Below are positions 9,450 through 18,473 of a stretch of DNA of 64,000 nt, in pieces. The notes below the pieces were generated by a model that was not told the DNA's origin, searched no databases, and worked only from the letters and a program-made list of their open reading frames with translations. Source of the stretch: Maritimibacter sp. DP1N21-5. Lineage in GTDB: Bacteria; Pseudomonadota; Alphaproteobacteria; Rhodobacterales; Rhodobacteraceae. Position 1 is the first letter of the stretch; the number at the start of each line of letters is the position of its first letter. The DNA is taken from NCBI RefSeq assembly GCF_019218295.1, contig NZ_JAHUZF010000006.1:1302001-1366000 (forward strand). The letters are read 5' to 3'. Both the position numbers and the translations under genes were made by a program.

Positions 9450-10215
9450 CCGCCATCCTCTCGCGCATCTGAAGCGCATGAAGCCGCCGCTTGCGCACCT
9501 CGGTCCGGGTGCGCACCAGAAGCAACGCCACGAAAAGGGCCACGAAGCCCACGAGACAGATCACCAACGGCTGCCAATAGACGTCCGAGACGTTCTCTTC
9601 GGCATCGAGCGACAGGCTCGCTCCCTGATGAAGGCCCTGGTTCCAGAAGTTCACCGCGTAACGGGACAGGAGCGCGAAGACGCTGCCCACGATGGCCAGA
9701 ACGGAGGTCAGGTCGGCGGCGGTGTCCGGATCCTCGATCGCGGCCCAGAGCGCCATGTAGCCCAGATAGAACAGAAAAAGCACGAGGAACGAGGTCAGGC
9801 GCGGGTCCCAGGCCCACCAGGTGCCCCACATCGGCTGGCCCCAGACCGCGCCCGTGATGAGCGCGGCGAGCGTCATCACCACACCGACGAGCGCGGCCGC
9901 CTTGGCGGCTAGCGCGCTCACGTGATGTCGCCGGATGAGCCAGATGAGCGAAGCGACGAGCATCATCACCCAGATGTTGATCGCCATCATCGCTGTCGGC
10001 ACGTGGACGTAGATGATCTTCACCGAGGACCCAAACCGCGCGGCCTCGGGCGTGAAGAAGAACCCCCAGACCAGCCCGACTGCCAGCGTGACCACGGCAA
10101 TCCCCGTGGCCCAGGGCAGAAGCCAGCCCGAGATTTCCATGAACTTGACCGGGTTGGCCCAGGCCCAGAGCCAGTTCCAACCATCACGTCCCTGCTTGAT
10201 CCTCGCGTCGTCCAT
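9442..10215 (-). CDS. ccmC: Heme exporter protein CcmC
   Basis: Inner-membrane heme-handling protein that presents heme to the chaperone CcmE during cytochrome c maturation. The 257-residue protein has six predicted transmembrane segments and the tryptophan-rich WWAWDPR signature (in WGTWWAWDPRLTS) that binds heme in the periplasm, with flanking conserved histidines such as in IIYVHVPTAMM. Length and motif agree with CcmC. It lies 51 bp after ccmB in the same operon and overlaps ccmD. Confidence 0.95.
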   Translation of the reverse strand: MDDARIKQGRDGWNWLWAWANPVKFMEISGWLLPWATGIAVVTLAVGLVWGFFFTPEAARFGSSVKIIYVHVPTAMMAINIWVMMLVASLIWLIRRHHVSALAAKAAALVGVVMTLAALITGAVWGQPMWGTWWAWDPRLTSFLVLFLFYLGYMALWAAIEDPDTAADLTSVLAIVGSVFALLSRYAVNFWNQGLHQGASLSLDAEENVSDVYWQPLVICLVGFVALFVALLLVRTRTEVRKRRLHALQMRERMADA

Positions 10216-10266
10216 GCTCTTCCCCTATGGCGTTGTCCCGGTCCGGGCAAGCGCCTCATATTCACA

Positions 10267-10923
10267 TTATCGCAGGTTGATACGCAATGCCGCAGCCGCC
10301 GCGAAAGGTAGAAGCGCGATTGACCCCAGCGTGATCCCCGCGACCATGAGCATCGGCGTCATCGCCTCGAATCCCGCCATCCCGCGTGCCGCGGCTTCGG
10401 CCCCGAATATCAGCGTGGGAATGTACAGCGGCAGGACGAGAAGCGAGAGCAAGAGCCCGCCGCGCTTCAGCCCGACGGTCAGCGCCGCTCCGAAGGCCCC
10501 GATCATCGACAGCGCAGGCGTGCCGAGCGCGAGGCTCCCCATGATCCAGAGGAACCCCTCGGGAGGCATGTTGAGGAGCCCGCCGAAGACCGGCGCGGCG
10601 ATCACCAGCGGCAGACCCGTGGTCAGCCAATGCGCCACCGCCTTCATCACCACCGCGCCCTCCATCGGAATCGGCGCGGTCGCGAGAAGATCGAGGGTCC
10701 CGTCCTCGAAATCGAGCTGGAAGATCCGGTCGAGCGACAGGAGACAGGCCAAGAGCGCCCCGACCCAAAGGATCCCCGGCGCGATGGGTGCCAGGATCGC
10801 AGCCTCCGGGCCGACACCGAAGGGCACCAGCGCCGTGACGATCAGGAAGAACGCAAGCCCCAGGCCGAAGCCGCCGCCGGCCCGCACCGACAGGCGTAGG
10901 TCCCGCAGGAGAAGCGCGATCAC
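10267..10923 (-). CDS. ccmB: Heme exporter protein CcmB
   Basis: Membrane subunit of the CcmAB ABC transporter that works with CcmC and CcmD to release heme-loaded CcmE. The 218-residue protein, with about six hydrophobic segments and the conserved [10 protein letters not shown] motif, matches the family length of about 220. The start is a GTG at 10923 that overlaps the ccmA stop codon (GTGA). The much longer open frame extending up to 11733 is antisense-free shadow overlapping ccmA and was not used. Confidence 0.93.
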   Translation of the reverse strand: MIALLLRDLRLSVRAGGGFGLGLAFFLIVTALVPFGVGPEAAILAPIAPGILWVGALLACLLSLDRIFQLDFEDGTLDLLATAPIPMEGAVVMKAVAHWLTTGLPLVIAAPVFGGLLNMPPEGFLWIMGSLALGTPALSMIGAFGAALTVGLKRGGLLLSLLVLPLYIPTLIFGAEAAARGMAGFEAMTPMLMVAGITLGSIALLPFAAAAALRINLR

Positions 10924-11561
10924 AGGAAGGCCTCGTCGAAGGAACTGTCGATGGCCGCTCTTGGTCCCGTGCCCGACCCGGCCTCGGCCTTGTAGGGCGT
11001 CACGTCGAAGACCTCGGCGTCGAGCCCGAGGTCGATGTGCGTCGCGATCAGCGCCGCCCCGCCCGCCGCCACATGGGCCCGCACCGCATCGGCGAAAAGC
11101 GCCACGCTCGCCGCGTCGAGCGATACCGTCGGCTCGTCGAGGAGCCAGATCGACCGTCCCGTGACGAGAAGCCGCGCGAGGCCAAGCCGCCGCTTCTGCC
11201 CCGCCGACAGGTTCCCCGCCGCTCGGCCACGAAGCCCCGACAGGTTGAAGCCCTCGATGGCGGGTTCCACCGAACCGGTGCCATAGACACTCGCCCAGAA
11301 GCGCAGGTTTTCCTCGACCGTCAGCACGGCCTTCAGTCCATCGGCATGGGCACCATAGGCGATCGTCTCGGCAGGCAGAGACACCTCGCCCGCCATGGCG
11401 GGCTGCAACCCCGCCAGCGTGCGCAGGAGCGTCGTCTTGCCCGATCCGTTGGGTCCGCGCAGGATCAGGACCTGACCGGCGGCCAGCCGGAAATTCAGTC
11501 CCGCCAACACCGGAACCCCGCCGCGCGAGACGGTCAGATCTGTGACCACAAGGTCCTTCAA
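10920..11561 (-). CDS. ccmA: Heme exporter ATP-binding protein CcmA
   Basis: Cytoplasmic ATPase of the CcmAB complex. The 213-residue protein has Walker [10 protein letters not shown] (about 36-44), the ABC signature [10 protein letters not shown], Walker B in [13 protein letters not shown] and an H-loop at ATHIDLG. This is a typical CcmA length. Its start overlaps the stop of the Mth938-like gene by 4 bp and its stop overlaps the ccmB start. The final residues form a short variable tail. Confidence 0.96.
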   Translation of the reverse strand: MKDLVVTDLTVSRGGVPVLAGLNFRLAAGQVLILRGPNGSGKTTLLRTLAGLQPAMAGEVSLPAETIAYGAHADGLKAVLTVEENLRFWASVYGTGSVEPAIEGFNLSGLRGRAAGNLSAGQKRRLGLARLLVTGRSIWLLDEPTVSLDAASVALFADAVRAHVAAGGAALIATHIDLGLDAEVFDVTPYKAEAGSGTGPRAAIDSSFDEAFL

Positions 11562-11911
11562 ACGGGCAGCACGGCGAGCGCCACGCGCCGCCCCTCCGAA
11601 AGCGTGATGTTGTAGGTGCGACAGGCCGAGGGCGTCGCCATCGCCTCGACCCCGATGCCGAGCGCGTCCATCTCGGCGACCAGATCGGCGGGCGCGAAAG
11701 ACATGTCCGCCCCGGTTCCCAGAAACAGCACATCCACCTGCCCCGCCAGAGCGGCCAGCGCGGCCCGGTCGGAAAGGCCGCCCCAGGAAAGGGCCCGTGT
11801 CCCGGTGGCGATCATCGCCCCCTCGATGACCTTTCCGGCCACGCGAAAGAACCCGGGGCCATAGCCTTCGACGGGCTGCGCCTGATCATATGTGATTTCG
11901 TTGAGTTGCAT
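11558..11911 (-). CDS. Mth938-like (DUF498) domain protein
   Basis: Small cytoplasmic protein of 117 residues of the Mth938/DUF498 fold. Typical family features are [19 protein letters not shown] near the N-terminus, [12 protein letters not shown] in the middle and the C-terminal [21 protein letters not shown]. It is translationally coupled to ccmA through a 4-bp overlap and leads the ccm operon. Family members in alphaproteobacteria often sit between secDF and ccmA; no secDF is seen here. The molecular function is not known. Confidence 0.85.
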   Translation of the reverse strand: MQLNEITYDQAQPVEGYGPGFFRVAGKVIEGAMIATGTRALSWGGLSDRAALAALAGQVDVLFLGTGADMSFAPADLVAEMDALGIGVEAMATPSACRTYNITLSEGRRVALAVLPV

Positions 11912-11938
11912 GACGCTTGCCTACCCCGGCACCCGCGC

Positions 11939-11965
11939 AAAGAAAAGGGCGGCAAACTGCCGCCC
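11939..11965 (-). terminator. Rho-independent terminator after mltG
   Basis: On the minus strand a perfect 8-bp stem GGGCGGCA/TGCCGCCC (11958-11965 and 11947-11954) with a 3-nt loop is followed by TTTTCTTT. It separates the fab-mltG operon from the Mth938-ccm operon. Confidence 0.85.
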
Positions 11966-11971
11966 TGCGTT

Positions 11972-13126
11972 CTATTGGTTCGCGGCCCGCTCCGCCTCGA
12001 TCTCGCGCCAGCGCGCGACGTTGCGGTTGTGCTCTTCGAGCGTGGCGGCGAAAGCATGGCCCCCGGTCCCGTCCGCGACGAAGAACAGGAAGTTCGTGTC
12101 CGCCGGATTGAGCGCCGCCTCAATGCTGGCAAGCCCCGGGTTCGCGATGGGCGTCGGCGGCAACCCGTCGATGACATAGGTGTTGTAGGGCGTCTCGGCG
12201 CGCAGTTCGGACTGCCGGATCCCGCGTCCCAGCACGCCCTGGCCATTGGTGATGCCATAGATCACCGTGGGGTCGGTCTGAAGCCGCATCCCCTGCTCCA
12301 GACGGTTGACGAAGACGCTGGCCACCTGCGGACGTTCCGCCGCGATGCCGGTCTCCTTTTCAACGATGGACGCCATGATCAACGCCTCTTCGGGCGTGTC
12401 ATAGGGCAGATCGCCGGCCCGGTTTTCCCAGGCGTCAGACAGCCGCTGAATCTGTGCCGCCTCCATCCGCGCCACCAGTTCCGGGCGCGAAGCACCGGGA
12501 CGGACCTCATAGCTGTCGGGCGCGAGGCTGCCTTCCGCCGGAAGCCCTTCGACCGCGCCGTCCATGAACTCGACCTGATTAAGCGCATTCACGATCTGCC
12601 AGGAGGTCACGCCTTCGGCGATAGCGATCCGGTAGCGCGTGTCGGCCTCGGCCCGCACCCGCGTGTAATCCGCCGGGACTTCGGCATCGGGTGCAAACTC
12701 TGCCACTTCGACGAAGCTCTGCGTCGCGGGATCGAGCTCGCGCACATGGTATTCTGCCGCGTTCACCCCGATGCGATAGACGATTTCCGTTCCGCAGGTC
12801 GAAGCCCCGCCGCGCGTCACCACGTCCACGATCTCTTCCATCGAGGCGCCTTCCTCGACGAGGAAAGAGCCCGCCTTCAGGTCCTGGGTCTTGCCCGTGT
12901 ATTCGGCCCCCATGCGGAAGATCGACGGGCTGGTGATGGCGCCCTCGGCTTCGAGCCGTTCGGACAGGCGTGAGAAGTTCGTGCCGCTCTCAACCTTCAC
13001 GCAGATCGTTTGCGAAAGCGGACCGGCCACCGAATATTCCCGCTTGCCCCAGGTCACCACGCCGCCCACGACGACGAGTGCGACGATGGCCAGGGACAGC
13101 GCATTAGAGGCGATGTTGCGCCACAT
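11972..13126 (-). CDS. mltG: Endolytic murein transglycosylase MltG (YceG)
   Basis: Inner-membrane enzyme that cleaves nascent peptidoglycan strands and is thought to set glycan chain length. The 384-residue protein has one N-terminal transmembrane helix (about 8-26), a LysM-like periplasmic region and the YceG catalytic domain. The catalytic Glu sits in IMASIVEKETG near residue 258, followed by RPQVASVFVNRLEQGMRLQTDPTVIYG and the conserved YNTYVIDGLPPTPIANPG segment. Its ATG shares one base with the fabF stop (TGATG), so it is coupled to fabF, a gene order common in alphaproteobacteria. Confidence 0.96.
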   Translation of the reverse strand: MWRNIASNALSLAIVALVVVGGVVTWGKREYSVAGPLSQTICVKVESGTNFSRLSERLEAEGAITSPSIFRMGAEYTGKTQDLKAGSFLVEEGASMEEIVDVVTRGGASTCGTEIVYRIGVNAAEYHVRELDPATQSFVEVAEFAPDAEVPADYTRVRAEADTRYRIAIAEGVTSWQIVNALNQVEFMDGAVEGLPAEGSLAPDSYEVRPGASRPELVARMEAAQIQRLSDAWENRAGDLPYDTPEEALIMASIVEKETGIAAERPQVASVFVNRLEQGMRLQTDPTVIYGITNGQGVLGRGIRQSELRAETPYNTYVIDGLPPTPIANPGLASIEAALNPADTNFLFFVADGTGGHAFAATLEEHNRNVARWREIEAERAANQ

Positions 13127-14394
13127 CAGTCAGCCACCCGCCCCATGATGAGACAGGCGTTGGTGCCGCCGAAACCGAAGGAGTTGGACAGCGCCACGTC
13201 GATCTTGCGGGGTTCCGCCTTGTTCGCCGCGAGGCTGAGTTTCGGCTCCACCGCCGGATTATCGAGATTGATCGTCGGCGGCGCGATCTGGTCGCGCAGC
13301 GCGAGGATCGAGAAGATGGCCTCGACCGACCCGGCCGCGCCCAGAAGGTGGCCGATGGAGGACTTGGTCGAGGACATCGTCACATTCGCTGCATGATTTC
13401 CCATGAGCCGTTCCACCGCACCAAGCTCGATGGTGTCGGCCATGGTCGAGGTGCCGTGCGCGTTCACGTAATCGACCGCATCGGGGCTCAGACCGGCAGA
13501 CTTCAACGCCGCCTGCATGGCCCGGAACCCGCCGTCGCCATCCTCGGAGGGCGCGGTGATGTGATAGGCATCGCCCGACATGCCATAGCCCAGGATCTCG
13601 GCATAGATCTTGGCACCGCGCGCCTTGGCGTGTTCGTATTCCTCGAGCACCACGATCCCTGCGCCCTCGCCCATGACGAAACCGTCGCGGTCGGCGTCGT
13701 AGGGACGGCTCGCCTTCTGCGGCTCGTCCGGGCGCTTCGTCGACAGCGCCTTGCAGGCGTTGAAGCCCGCGATCCCGATCTCGGAAATCGCCGCTTCCGC
13801 CCCGCCCGCGACCATCACGTCGGCGTCGCCCAGCATGATCAGACGGGAGGCATCGCCAATGGCATGGGCACCCGTCGAACAGGCCGTCACGACCGCGTGG
13901 TTCGGGCCCTTGAAGCCGTATTTGATCGACACCTGGCCCGAGATCAGGTTGATGAGCGCGCCCGGAATGAAGAAGGGCGACACCCGGCGCGGGCCTTTTT
14001 CGTGGATCAGAAGCGCGGTCTCGGCAATGGAGTTCAGGCCACCGATGCCGGAGCCGATCATGACGCCCGTGCGCAGCGCCTCGTCCTCGGACACCGCTTC
14101 GATCCCGGCATCCTGCACGGCCTGCATCGCGGCGGCCATGCCGTAGAGGATGAAGTCGTCGACCTTGCGCCGGTCCTTGGGGTCCATCCAGTCGTCCGGG
14201 TTGAAGGTCCCGTCCGTTCCGTCGCCATAGGGCACTTCACAGGCATAGTTCGTGGTGACCCGGCTCGCGTCGAAGCGGGTGATCGGACCTGCGCCCGACT
14301 GACCGTCCAGAAGACGCTTCCAGGTTTCCTCAACCCCACAGGCCAGCGGCGAAACGATGCCCAGCCCGGTGACGACGACACGACGCTTCTCCAT
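13126..14394 (-). CDS. fabF: Beta-ketoacyl-ACP synthase II
   Basis: Condensing enzyme of type II fatty-acid elongation, joining malonyl-ACP to acyl-ACP. The 422-residue length is typical. The Cys-His-His triad is visible: Cys in VTACSTGAHAIG (about 170), His in NAHGTST (about 308) and His in SSIGHLLGAAG (about 345), with the C-terminal SNSFGFGGTNA. The 209-bp gap to acpP upstream contains the acpP terminator, so fabF expression may depend on readthrough or its own promoter. mltG follows with a 1-bp overlap. Confidence 0.97.
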   Translation of the reverse strand: MEKRRVVVTGLGIVSPLACGVEETWKRLLDGQSGAGPITRFDASRVTTNYACEVPYGDGTDGTFNPDDWMDPKDRRKVDDFILYGMAAAMQAVQDAGIEAVSEDEALRTGVMIGSGIGGLNSIAETALLIHEKGPRRVSPFFIPGALINLISGQVSIKYGFKGPNHAVVTACSTGAHAIGDASRLIMLGDADVMVAGGAEAAISEIGIAGFNACKALSTKRPDEPQKASRPYDADRDGFVMGEGAGIVVLEEYEHAKARGAKIYAEILGYGMSGDAYHITAPSEDGDGGFRAMQAALKSAGLSPDAVDYVNAHGTSTMADTIELGAVERLMGNHAANVTMSSTKSSIGHLLGAAGSVEAIFSILALRDQIAPPTINLDNPAVEPKLSLAANKAEPRKIDVALSNSFGFGGTNACLIMGRVAD

Positions 14395-14549
14395 GAACCG
14401 CCCCCTTTTTTGACTGCTTTATTCGACGGGCGCTGAATAGCCCGCGCGGACCCCGCTAGGCAAGCGGGAAACGGCCCGCGCGCGCGGCAGACGGCGGGCT
14501 TCCGCCCCCCTGCGCCGGACGCGAGGGCCTTGGGGAATGGCCTGTTTCC

Positions 14550-14582
14550 AAAGCAAAACGGCACCCGCTGGGGGTGCCGTCC
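14550..14582 (-). terminator. Rho-independent terminator/attenuator after acpP
   Basis: Perfect 9-bp stem ACGGCACCC/GGGTGCCGT (minus-strand arms at 14572-14580 and 14558-14566) with a 5-nt loop, then TTTTGCTTT. It lies between acpP and fabF and probably makes acpP mRNA more abundant than fabF. Confidence 0.85.
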
Positions 14583-14603
14583 GCGAAACAGATGATCCGT
14601 GGA

Positions 14604-14837
14604 TCAAGCGTTTTCCGAGATGAACTTGACCGCGTCGCCGAAGGTCTGGATCGTTTCGGCCGCGTCGTCCGGGATCTCGATGCCGAACTCTTCTTCGAAG
14701 GCCATGACGAGCTCGACGGTGTCGAGGCTGTCCGCGCCCAGGTCGTCGATGAACGAGGCCGATTCCGTGACCTTGTCCTCTTCCACGCCGAGGTGCTCTA
14801 CAACGATTTTCTTCACGCGATCTGCGACGTCGCTCAT
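14604..14837 (-). CDS. acpP: Acyl carrier protein
   Basis: Carries the growing acyl chain on a 4'-phosphopantetheine arm during fatty-acid synthesis. The 77-residue acidic protein is a textbook AcpP; the attachment serine is Ser37 in [15 protein letters not shown]. The start gives [17 protein letters not shown], matching alphaproteobacterial homologues, with GAGGAATTGAT upstream as ribosome-binding site. It has a strong terminator just downstream and a 231-bp upstream gap that must contain its promoter, fitting high independent expression. Confidence 0.98.
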   Translation of the reverse strand: MSDVADRVKKIVVEHLGVEEDKVTESASFIDDLGADSLDTVELVMAFEEEFGIEIPDDAAETIQTFGDAVKFISENA

Positions 14838-15068
14838 ATCAATTCCTCACAGTTTTCGGGCGCTTGGCCCCATTTGTTGACCTCTTGCGAGGCCGATTTC
14901 CGTACCCAAACAAGCGCTCGGGACAGCCGGCACGTCCCATGAACCGGGCTGCGTCAAAGCCCCCTTTAGCACAATCGTGACCGGGGGCAAACGCTTTGTC
15001 CCTAGGGCTCAGAGCATACCGAGACTTGAAGGCTCACAGTGTCAAATCTGCACGCCAGCCAAGCCCGC

Positions 15069-15806
15069 CTAGAGCATGGCCATCCCGCCATTCACATGGA
15101 TCGTGGCACCCGTCGTGTAGCCCGCTTCCGGCGACGCGAGGTAAAGCACGGCGGCCGCGATTTCCTCGGGCGTGCCCATCCGGGCGGCGGGGATCTGGGC
15201 GTTGATCTTGTCTTTCTGCTCGTCGTTGAGCTTGTCCGTCATGGCCGTCGCGATGAAACCCGGCGCGACACAATTGGCCGTGATCCCGCGGCTCGCGACC
15301 TCATAGGCGATGGACTTGGTCAGCCCGACCATACCGGCCTTCGACGCGGCATAGTTCACCTGCCCCGGATTGCCCGTCGCGCCCACGATGGAGGAGATGT
15401 TGACGATCCGGCCCCAGCGCGCCTTCATCATCGGGCGCATCACGCCCCGGCAGAGCCGCATCGTCGAGGTGAGGTTCACGTCGATCACCGATTGCCAGTC
15501 CTCGTCCGACATCCGCATGAAGATCTGGTCCTTGGTGATGCCCGCGTTGTTCACGAGGATATCGAGCCCGCCCATCGCCTCGGCCGCCTGTTTCGGCAGC
15601 GCCTCGACGGCTTCTGCATCCGACAGGTTGCAGGGCAGCACATGCGCCCGCTCACCCAGTTCGGCGGCCAGCGCCGCGAGCGGCTCTTCCCGCGTGCCCG
15701 AGAGTCCGACCGTCGCCCCGGCTCCATGAAGCGCCTTGGCAATTGCGCCGCCAATGCCACCGGAAGCGCCCGTTATCAGCGCATGTTTTCCTGTCAGATC
15801 AAACAT
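15069..15806 (-). CDS. fabG: 3-oxoacyl-ACP reductase FabG
   Basis: NADPH-dependent short-chain dehydrogenase that reduces 3-oxoacyl-ACP in fatty-acid elongation. The 245-residue protein has the cofactor motif TGASGGIG near residue 12, NNAG near 88, and the Ser-Tyr-Lys triad in NISSIVG (about 138) and YAASKAG (about 151-155). The C-terminal TGATIHVNGGMAML is typical of FabG. It lies 18 bp after fabD and upstream of acpP, the usual order. Confidence 0.96.
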   Translation of the reverse strand: MFDLTGKHALITGASGGIGGAIAKALHGAGATVGLSGTREEPLAALAAELGERAHVLPCNLSDAEAVEALPKQAAEAMGGLDILVNNAGITKDQIFMRMSDEDWQSVIDVNLTSTMRLCRGVMRPMMKARWGRIVNISSIVGATGNPGQVNYAASKAGMVGLTKSIAYEVASRGITANCVAPGFIATAMTDKLNDEQKDKINAQIPAARMGTPEEIAAAVLYLASPEAGYTTGATIHVNGGMAML

Positions 15807-15824
15807 CTGCTCGTCCTTCCTTAT

Positions 15825-16766
15825 TTATTGCCCGAAGGCTTCGACAGCCGCCTTCACATCCTCCGGCGTGCCCACGGCCCGCGTCGCGATCTCCTTGTCG
15901 ATGCGCCGGATCATGCCTGACAGCGCCTTGCCCGCGCCGATTTCCCAGATCTCGCTCACGCCCTGCTTGGCCATGTAGAGCACGCTCTCGCGCCAGCGGA
16001 CCGACCCCGTTACCTGCTCCACGAGGAGCGAGCGGATGGTCGTCGCGTCGGTCACCGCATAGGCGCAGACGTTGGCGACGAGCGGCACGCGGGGGTCGAG
16101 AATGTCGACGTCGTCCAGCGCCTCGGCCATGACATCGGCCGCGGGGCCCATCAGCTCGCAGTGGAACGGCGCCGACACCGGCAGCATCACGGCGCGTTTC
16201 GCGCCGCGCTCCTTGGCCAGTTCCACCGCCCGCTCGACCGCCTCCTTGTGGCCCGAGACCACGACCTGGGCCGGATCGTTGTCGTTCGCGGCCTGGCACA
16301 CATCTCCTTCGGAGGCCGCGGCGGCCACGTCACGGGCCGTTTCGAAATCGAGCCCCAGGAGCGCGGCCATGGCGCCCACACCGACCGGCACCGCCTGTTG
16401 CATGGCAAGACCACGGGTGCGCAAGAGCCGCGCCGTATCGGCGACCGACAGGGCACCCGCCGCGCAGAGCGCCGAATACTCACCCAGCGAATGTCCCGCG
16501 ACGAAGGACGCCGCCTCGATGCCCACGCCCTCGGCCTCCAGCGCGCGCATGGCCGCCATCGACGTCGCCATGAGTGCCGGCTGCGCATTCTGGGTCAGGG
16601 TCAGCGTATCCTGCTCGCCCTCCCAGATCAGGGAGGAGAGCTTTTCGCCAAGCGCCTCGTCCACCTCGTCGAAGACGGCCTTCGCCGCAGGATAGGCTTC
16701 GGCCAGATCGCGGCCCATGCCGATGGTCTGCGCCCCTTGACCGGGAAATACGAATGCGCGGGTCAT
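15825..16766 (-). CDS. fabD: Malonyl-CoA:ACP transacylase FabD
   Basis: Loads malonate from CoA onto ACP, supplying the extender unit for fatty-acid synthesis. The 313-residue protein starts MTRAFVFPGQGAQ, the usual family start, with GGGAGGGGAC just upstream; a longer in-frame form starting at 16847 lacks this support. The active serine is Ser93 in the GHSLGEYSA nucleophile elbow, and the catalytic His is in VSAPFHCELM near residue 200. fabG follows after 18 bp. The 160-bp upstream gap contains an imperfect hairpin behind the preceding gene. Confidence 0.97.
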   Translation of the reverse strand: MTRAFVFPGQGAQTIGMGRDLAEAYPAAKAVFDEVDEALGEKLSSLIWEGEQDTLTLTQNAQPALMATSMAAMRALEAEGVGIEAASFVAGHSLGEYSALCAAGALSVADTARLLRTRGLAMQQAVPVGVGAMAALLGLDFETARDVAAAASEGDVCQAANDNDPAQVVVSGHKEAVERAVELAKERGAKRAVMLPVSAPFHCELMGPAADVMAEALDDVDILDPRVPLVANVCAYAVTDATTIRSLLVEQVTGSVRWRESVLYMAKQGVSEIWEIGAGKALSGMIRRIDKEIATRAVGTPEDVKAAVEAFGQ

Positions 16767-16870
16767 GTCCCCTCCCTCGTTCTGGATTGCAAAGCGGGAT
16801 ACCTTGACCCGGGGCTTTTCGCAACGGCAAGCGTCCGGGTCGACCATGGGCGACCCGTCCGAAACGATAT

Positions 16871-16893
16871 GAGGGCCGGCGACGCCGACCCTC
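16871..16893 (-). terminator. Possible weak terminator between the 16927 gene and fabD
   Basis: On the minus strand a 10-bp stem (one G-U pair) with a 3-nt loop, arms 16884-16893 and 16871-16880, is followed by ATATCGTTTC. The U-tract is poor, so it may be an attenuator or simple hairpin rather than a terminator. Confidence 0.35.
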
Positions 16894-16926
16894 GATCAGG
16901 TCCGAGAAACCATAGCCGCGATGAAA

Positions 16927-17520
16927 TCAGGTCAGGGGGCGGCGGCAGGCCAGATCAGCGAAGAGCGTCTCGCGCAGGAGTTCCATGTCGTTCTGCCGAC
17001 CGCGTGCCACCTCGATGCCCGTCGCTCCGTCCGCGAGCCGAAGATATAGCCGCGCCGGCACCCGGCCATTGGCGCGCATCAGGAAGATCGAACGCACCTC
17101 ATCGAAGCTCAGGATATCATGGATTTTGAAGTCATTGGTCAGGTTGCGACCGCCCAGACGCAGCACCCTGCTTTCGGTATCGACCTGCACCTCCATTCCC
17201 GGACGCTTGCGGCCTTGCCAGACGAGGACGCCGCCCACGAGCGTGAAAAGCACCATCGCCATCATCTTCATGCCGTAGACGTCGGCGGTGTGAACCGCAT
17301 CGGGCATGAGCCACAGGCCGATCCCGGCGAGAAACAAGATCGCGCCCCCGAACCGGGCCGCGATCGGACCGATGCCCAGGGAGGCGCCCGCCGGGCGGTC
17401 AATGCCGAAGGCATAGCCCCAGTCGGTCCGCTCGATCAGCGAGGGCGCGGCCTTGACCGGGTTCGGGCGACCCCGCGACGGGGGCATCTGAATCGTCATC
17501 GGGTCGACATGGGCGGTCAT
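16927..17520 (-). CDS. Membrane protein of unknown function, two transmembrane helices
   Basis: A 197-residue protein that I do not recognise at family level. It has a proline-rich N-terminal cytoplasmic tail (about 1-50), two closely spaced hydrophobic helices (about 55-72, RFGGAILFLAGIGLWLM, and 83-101, MKMMAMVLFTLVGGVLVW), and a C-terminal soluble domain with alternating hydrophobic pattern (VQVDTESRVLRLGGRN, SFDEVRSIFLMR, LYLRLADG) resembling a PH-like or bacterial two-helix/PH domain. It lies between fabD and rpsF on the fabD strand. No partner is suggested by context. Confidence 0.6.
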   Translation of the reverse strand: MTAHVDPMTIQMPPSRGRPNPVKAAPSLIERTDWGYAFGIDRPAGASLGIGPIAARFGGAILFLAGIGLWLMPDAVHTADVYGMKMMAMVLFTLVGGVLVWQGRKRPGMEVQVDTESRVLRLGGRNLTNDFKIHDILSFDEVRSIFLMRANGRVPARLYLRLADGATGIEVARGRQNDMELLRETLFADLACRRPLT

Positions 17521-17843
17521 GGCATGGTCCTTGATCTGGTCGTATGTCGCGGTATTCGCTTCGCGTATCCGCGACTTTCCCGGCGAATTTGGACCGAAGT
17601 TTGTCGATCCCGGGTTGTTTTGGCGGTAGGCAAGACGCGGATCGGCAGGCTAAACAACGTCCCTGCCCGCCAGCCTGCCTTGCCTCAGGACAAAGCGCCC
17701 CGAGACGCGTTCCCGGTTGCTTTATTCCCCGATCCATGCGACAGGGCGGCTCCTTCCGCAATGACGAGAACCGCGTTGCCTCTCGTGGACGGGCGCGGAA
17801 GGCAAACCGTCCTATGAAGCGCGCCTGAAAAATTGGAGCACCC
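17521..17843. other. Intergenic region upstream of rpsF
   Basis: A 323-bp divergent gap between the 16927 gene and rpsF. It should contain promoters for both sides, but I could not pick out confident hexamers. The only clear structure is the inverted repeat at 17787-17812 near the rpsF start. Open frames crossing it are short or antisense. Confidence 0.5.
17787..17812 (+). promoter_or_regulatory. Leader stem-loop upstream of rpsF
   Basis: Arms GGACGG (17787-17792) and CCGTCC (17807-17812) enclose 14 nt with GCGCGGAAGGCAAA, ending 31 bp before the rpsF start. Leader RNAs of rpsF in many bacteria carry a hairpin with CCG/GGC elements bound by the S6:S18 pair as autoregulation. The position fits, but the match to that motif is loose, so this is a suggestion. 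Confidence 0.3.
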
Positions 17844-18215
17844 ATGCCGCTTTATGAGCATGTGATGATTGCGCGTCAGGACCTGTCCAACGCGCAAGCT
17901 GAAGGCCTTGTCGAGCACTTCTCGACCGTCCTCTCCGACAACGGTGGCAAGATCATCGATTCGGAGTACTGGGGCGTCAAGACGATGGCCTACAAGATCA
18001 ACAAGAACCGCAAAGGCCACTACGCCTTCCTGAAGACCGACGCGCCTTCGGCCGCCGTTCAGGAAATGGAACGCCTGATGCGCCTTCATGACGACGTGAT
18101 GCGCGTGATGACCATCAAGGTCGACGCTCACGACGAGGGCCCCTCGGTTCAGATGCGCAAAGATCGTGACGACCGCGGTGATCGCGGCGACCGTCGCGAA
18201 CGTCGCGACCGCTAA
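17844..18215 (+). CDS. rpsF: 30S ribosomal protein S6
   Basis: Small-subunit ribosomal protein that pairs with S18 on the platform of the 30S subunit. The 123-residue protein starts MPLYEHVMIARQDLSNAQ and contains YWGVKTMAYKINKNRKGHY, the usual S6 core. A charged C-terminal tail rich in Asp, Arg and Gly (DRGDRGDRRERRDR) extends beyond the core, as is common in alphaproteobacteria. TTGGAGCACCC precedes the ATG. It heads the rpsF-rpsR-rplI operon. Confidence 0.98.
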   Translation: MPLYEHVMIARQDLSNAQAEGLVEHFSTVLSDNGGKIIDSEYWGVKTMAYKINKNRKGHYAFLKTDAPSAAVQEMERLMRLHDDVMRVMTIKVDAHDEGPSVQMRKDRDDRGDRGDRRERRDR

Positions 18216-18233
18216 GGAAAAAGGAGCTAACCT

Positions 18234-18461
18234 ATGGCCGCTAAACCGTTTTTCCGCCGTCGCAAAGTCTGCCCGTTCTCGGGTGATAACGCGCCGAAGA
18301 TCGACTACAAGGACACGAAACTCCTGCAGCGCTACATTTCCGAGCGTGGCAAAATCGTGCCGTCCCGCATCACCGCCGTTTCGGCCAAGAAGCAACGTGA
18401 GCTTGCCCGCGCCATCAAACGCGCCCGTTTCCTCGCCCTGCTTCCCTACGCCGTGAAGTAA
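18234..18461 (+). CDS. rpsR: 30S ribosomal protein S18
   Basis: Small-subunit ribosomal protein, partner of S6. The 75-residue protein has the family core [19 protein letters not shown] and [46 protein letters not shown] gives a strong ribosome-binding site. It lies 18 bp after rpsF and 12 bp before rplI. Confidence 0.98.
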
Positions 18462-18473
18462 GGAGAAAGCGCA

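Noticed and set aside
10924..11733. In-frame upstream extension of ccmB
   Set aside because: The extra 270 codons overlap ccmA in another frame. CcmB family length is about 220 residues, matched by the GTG at 10923.
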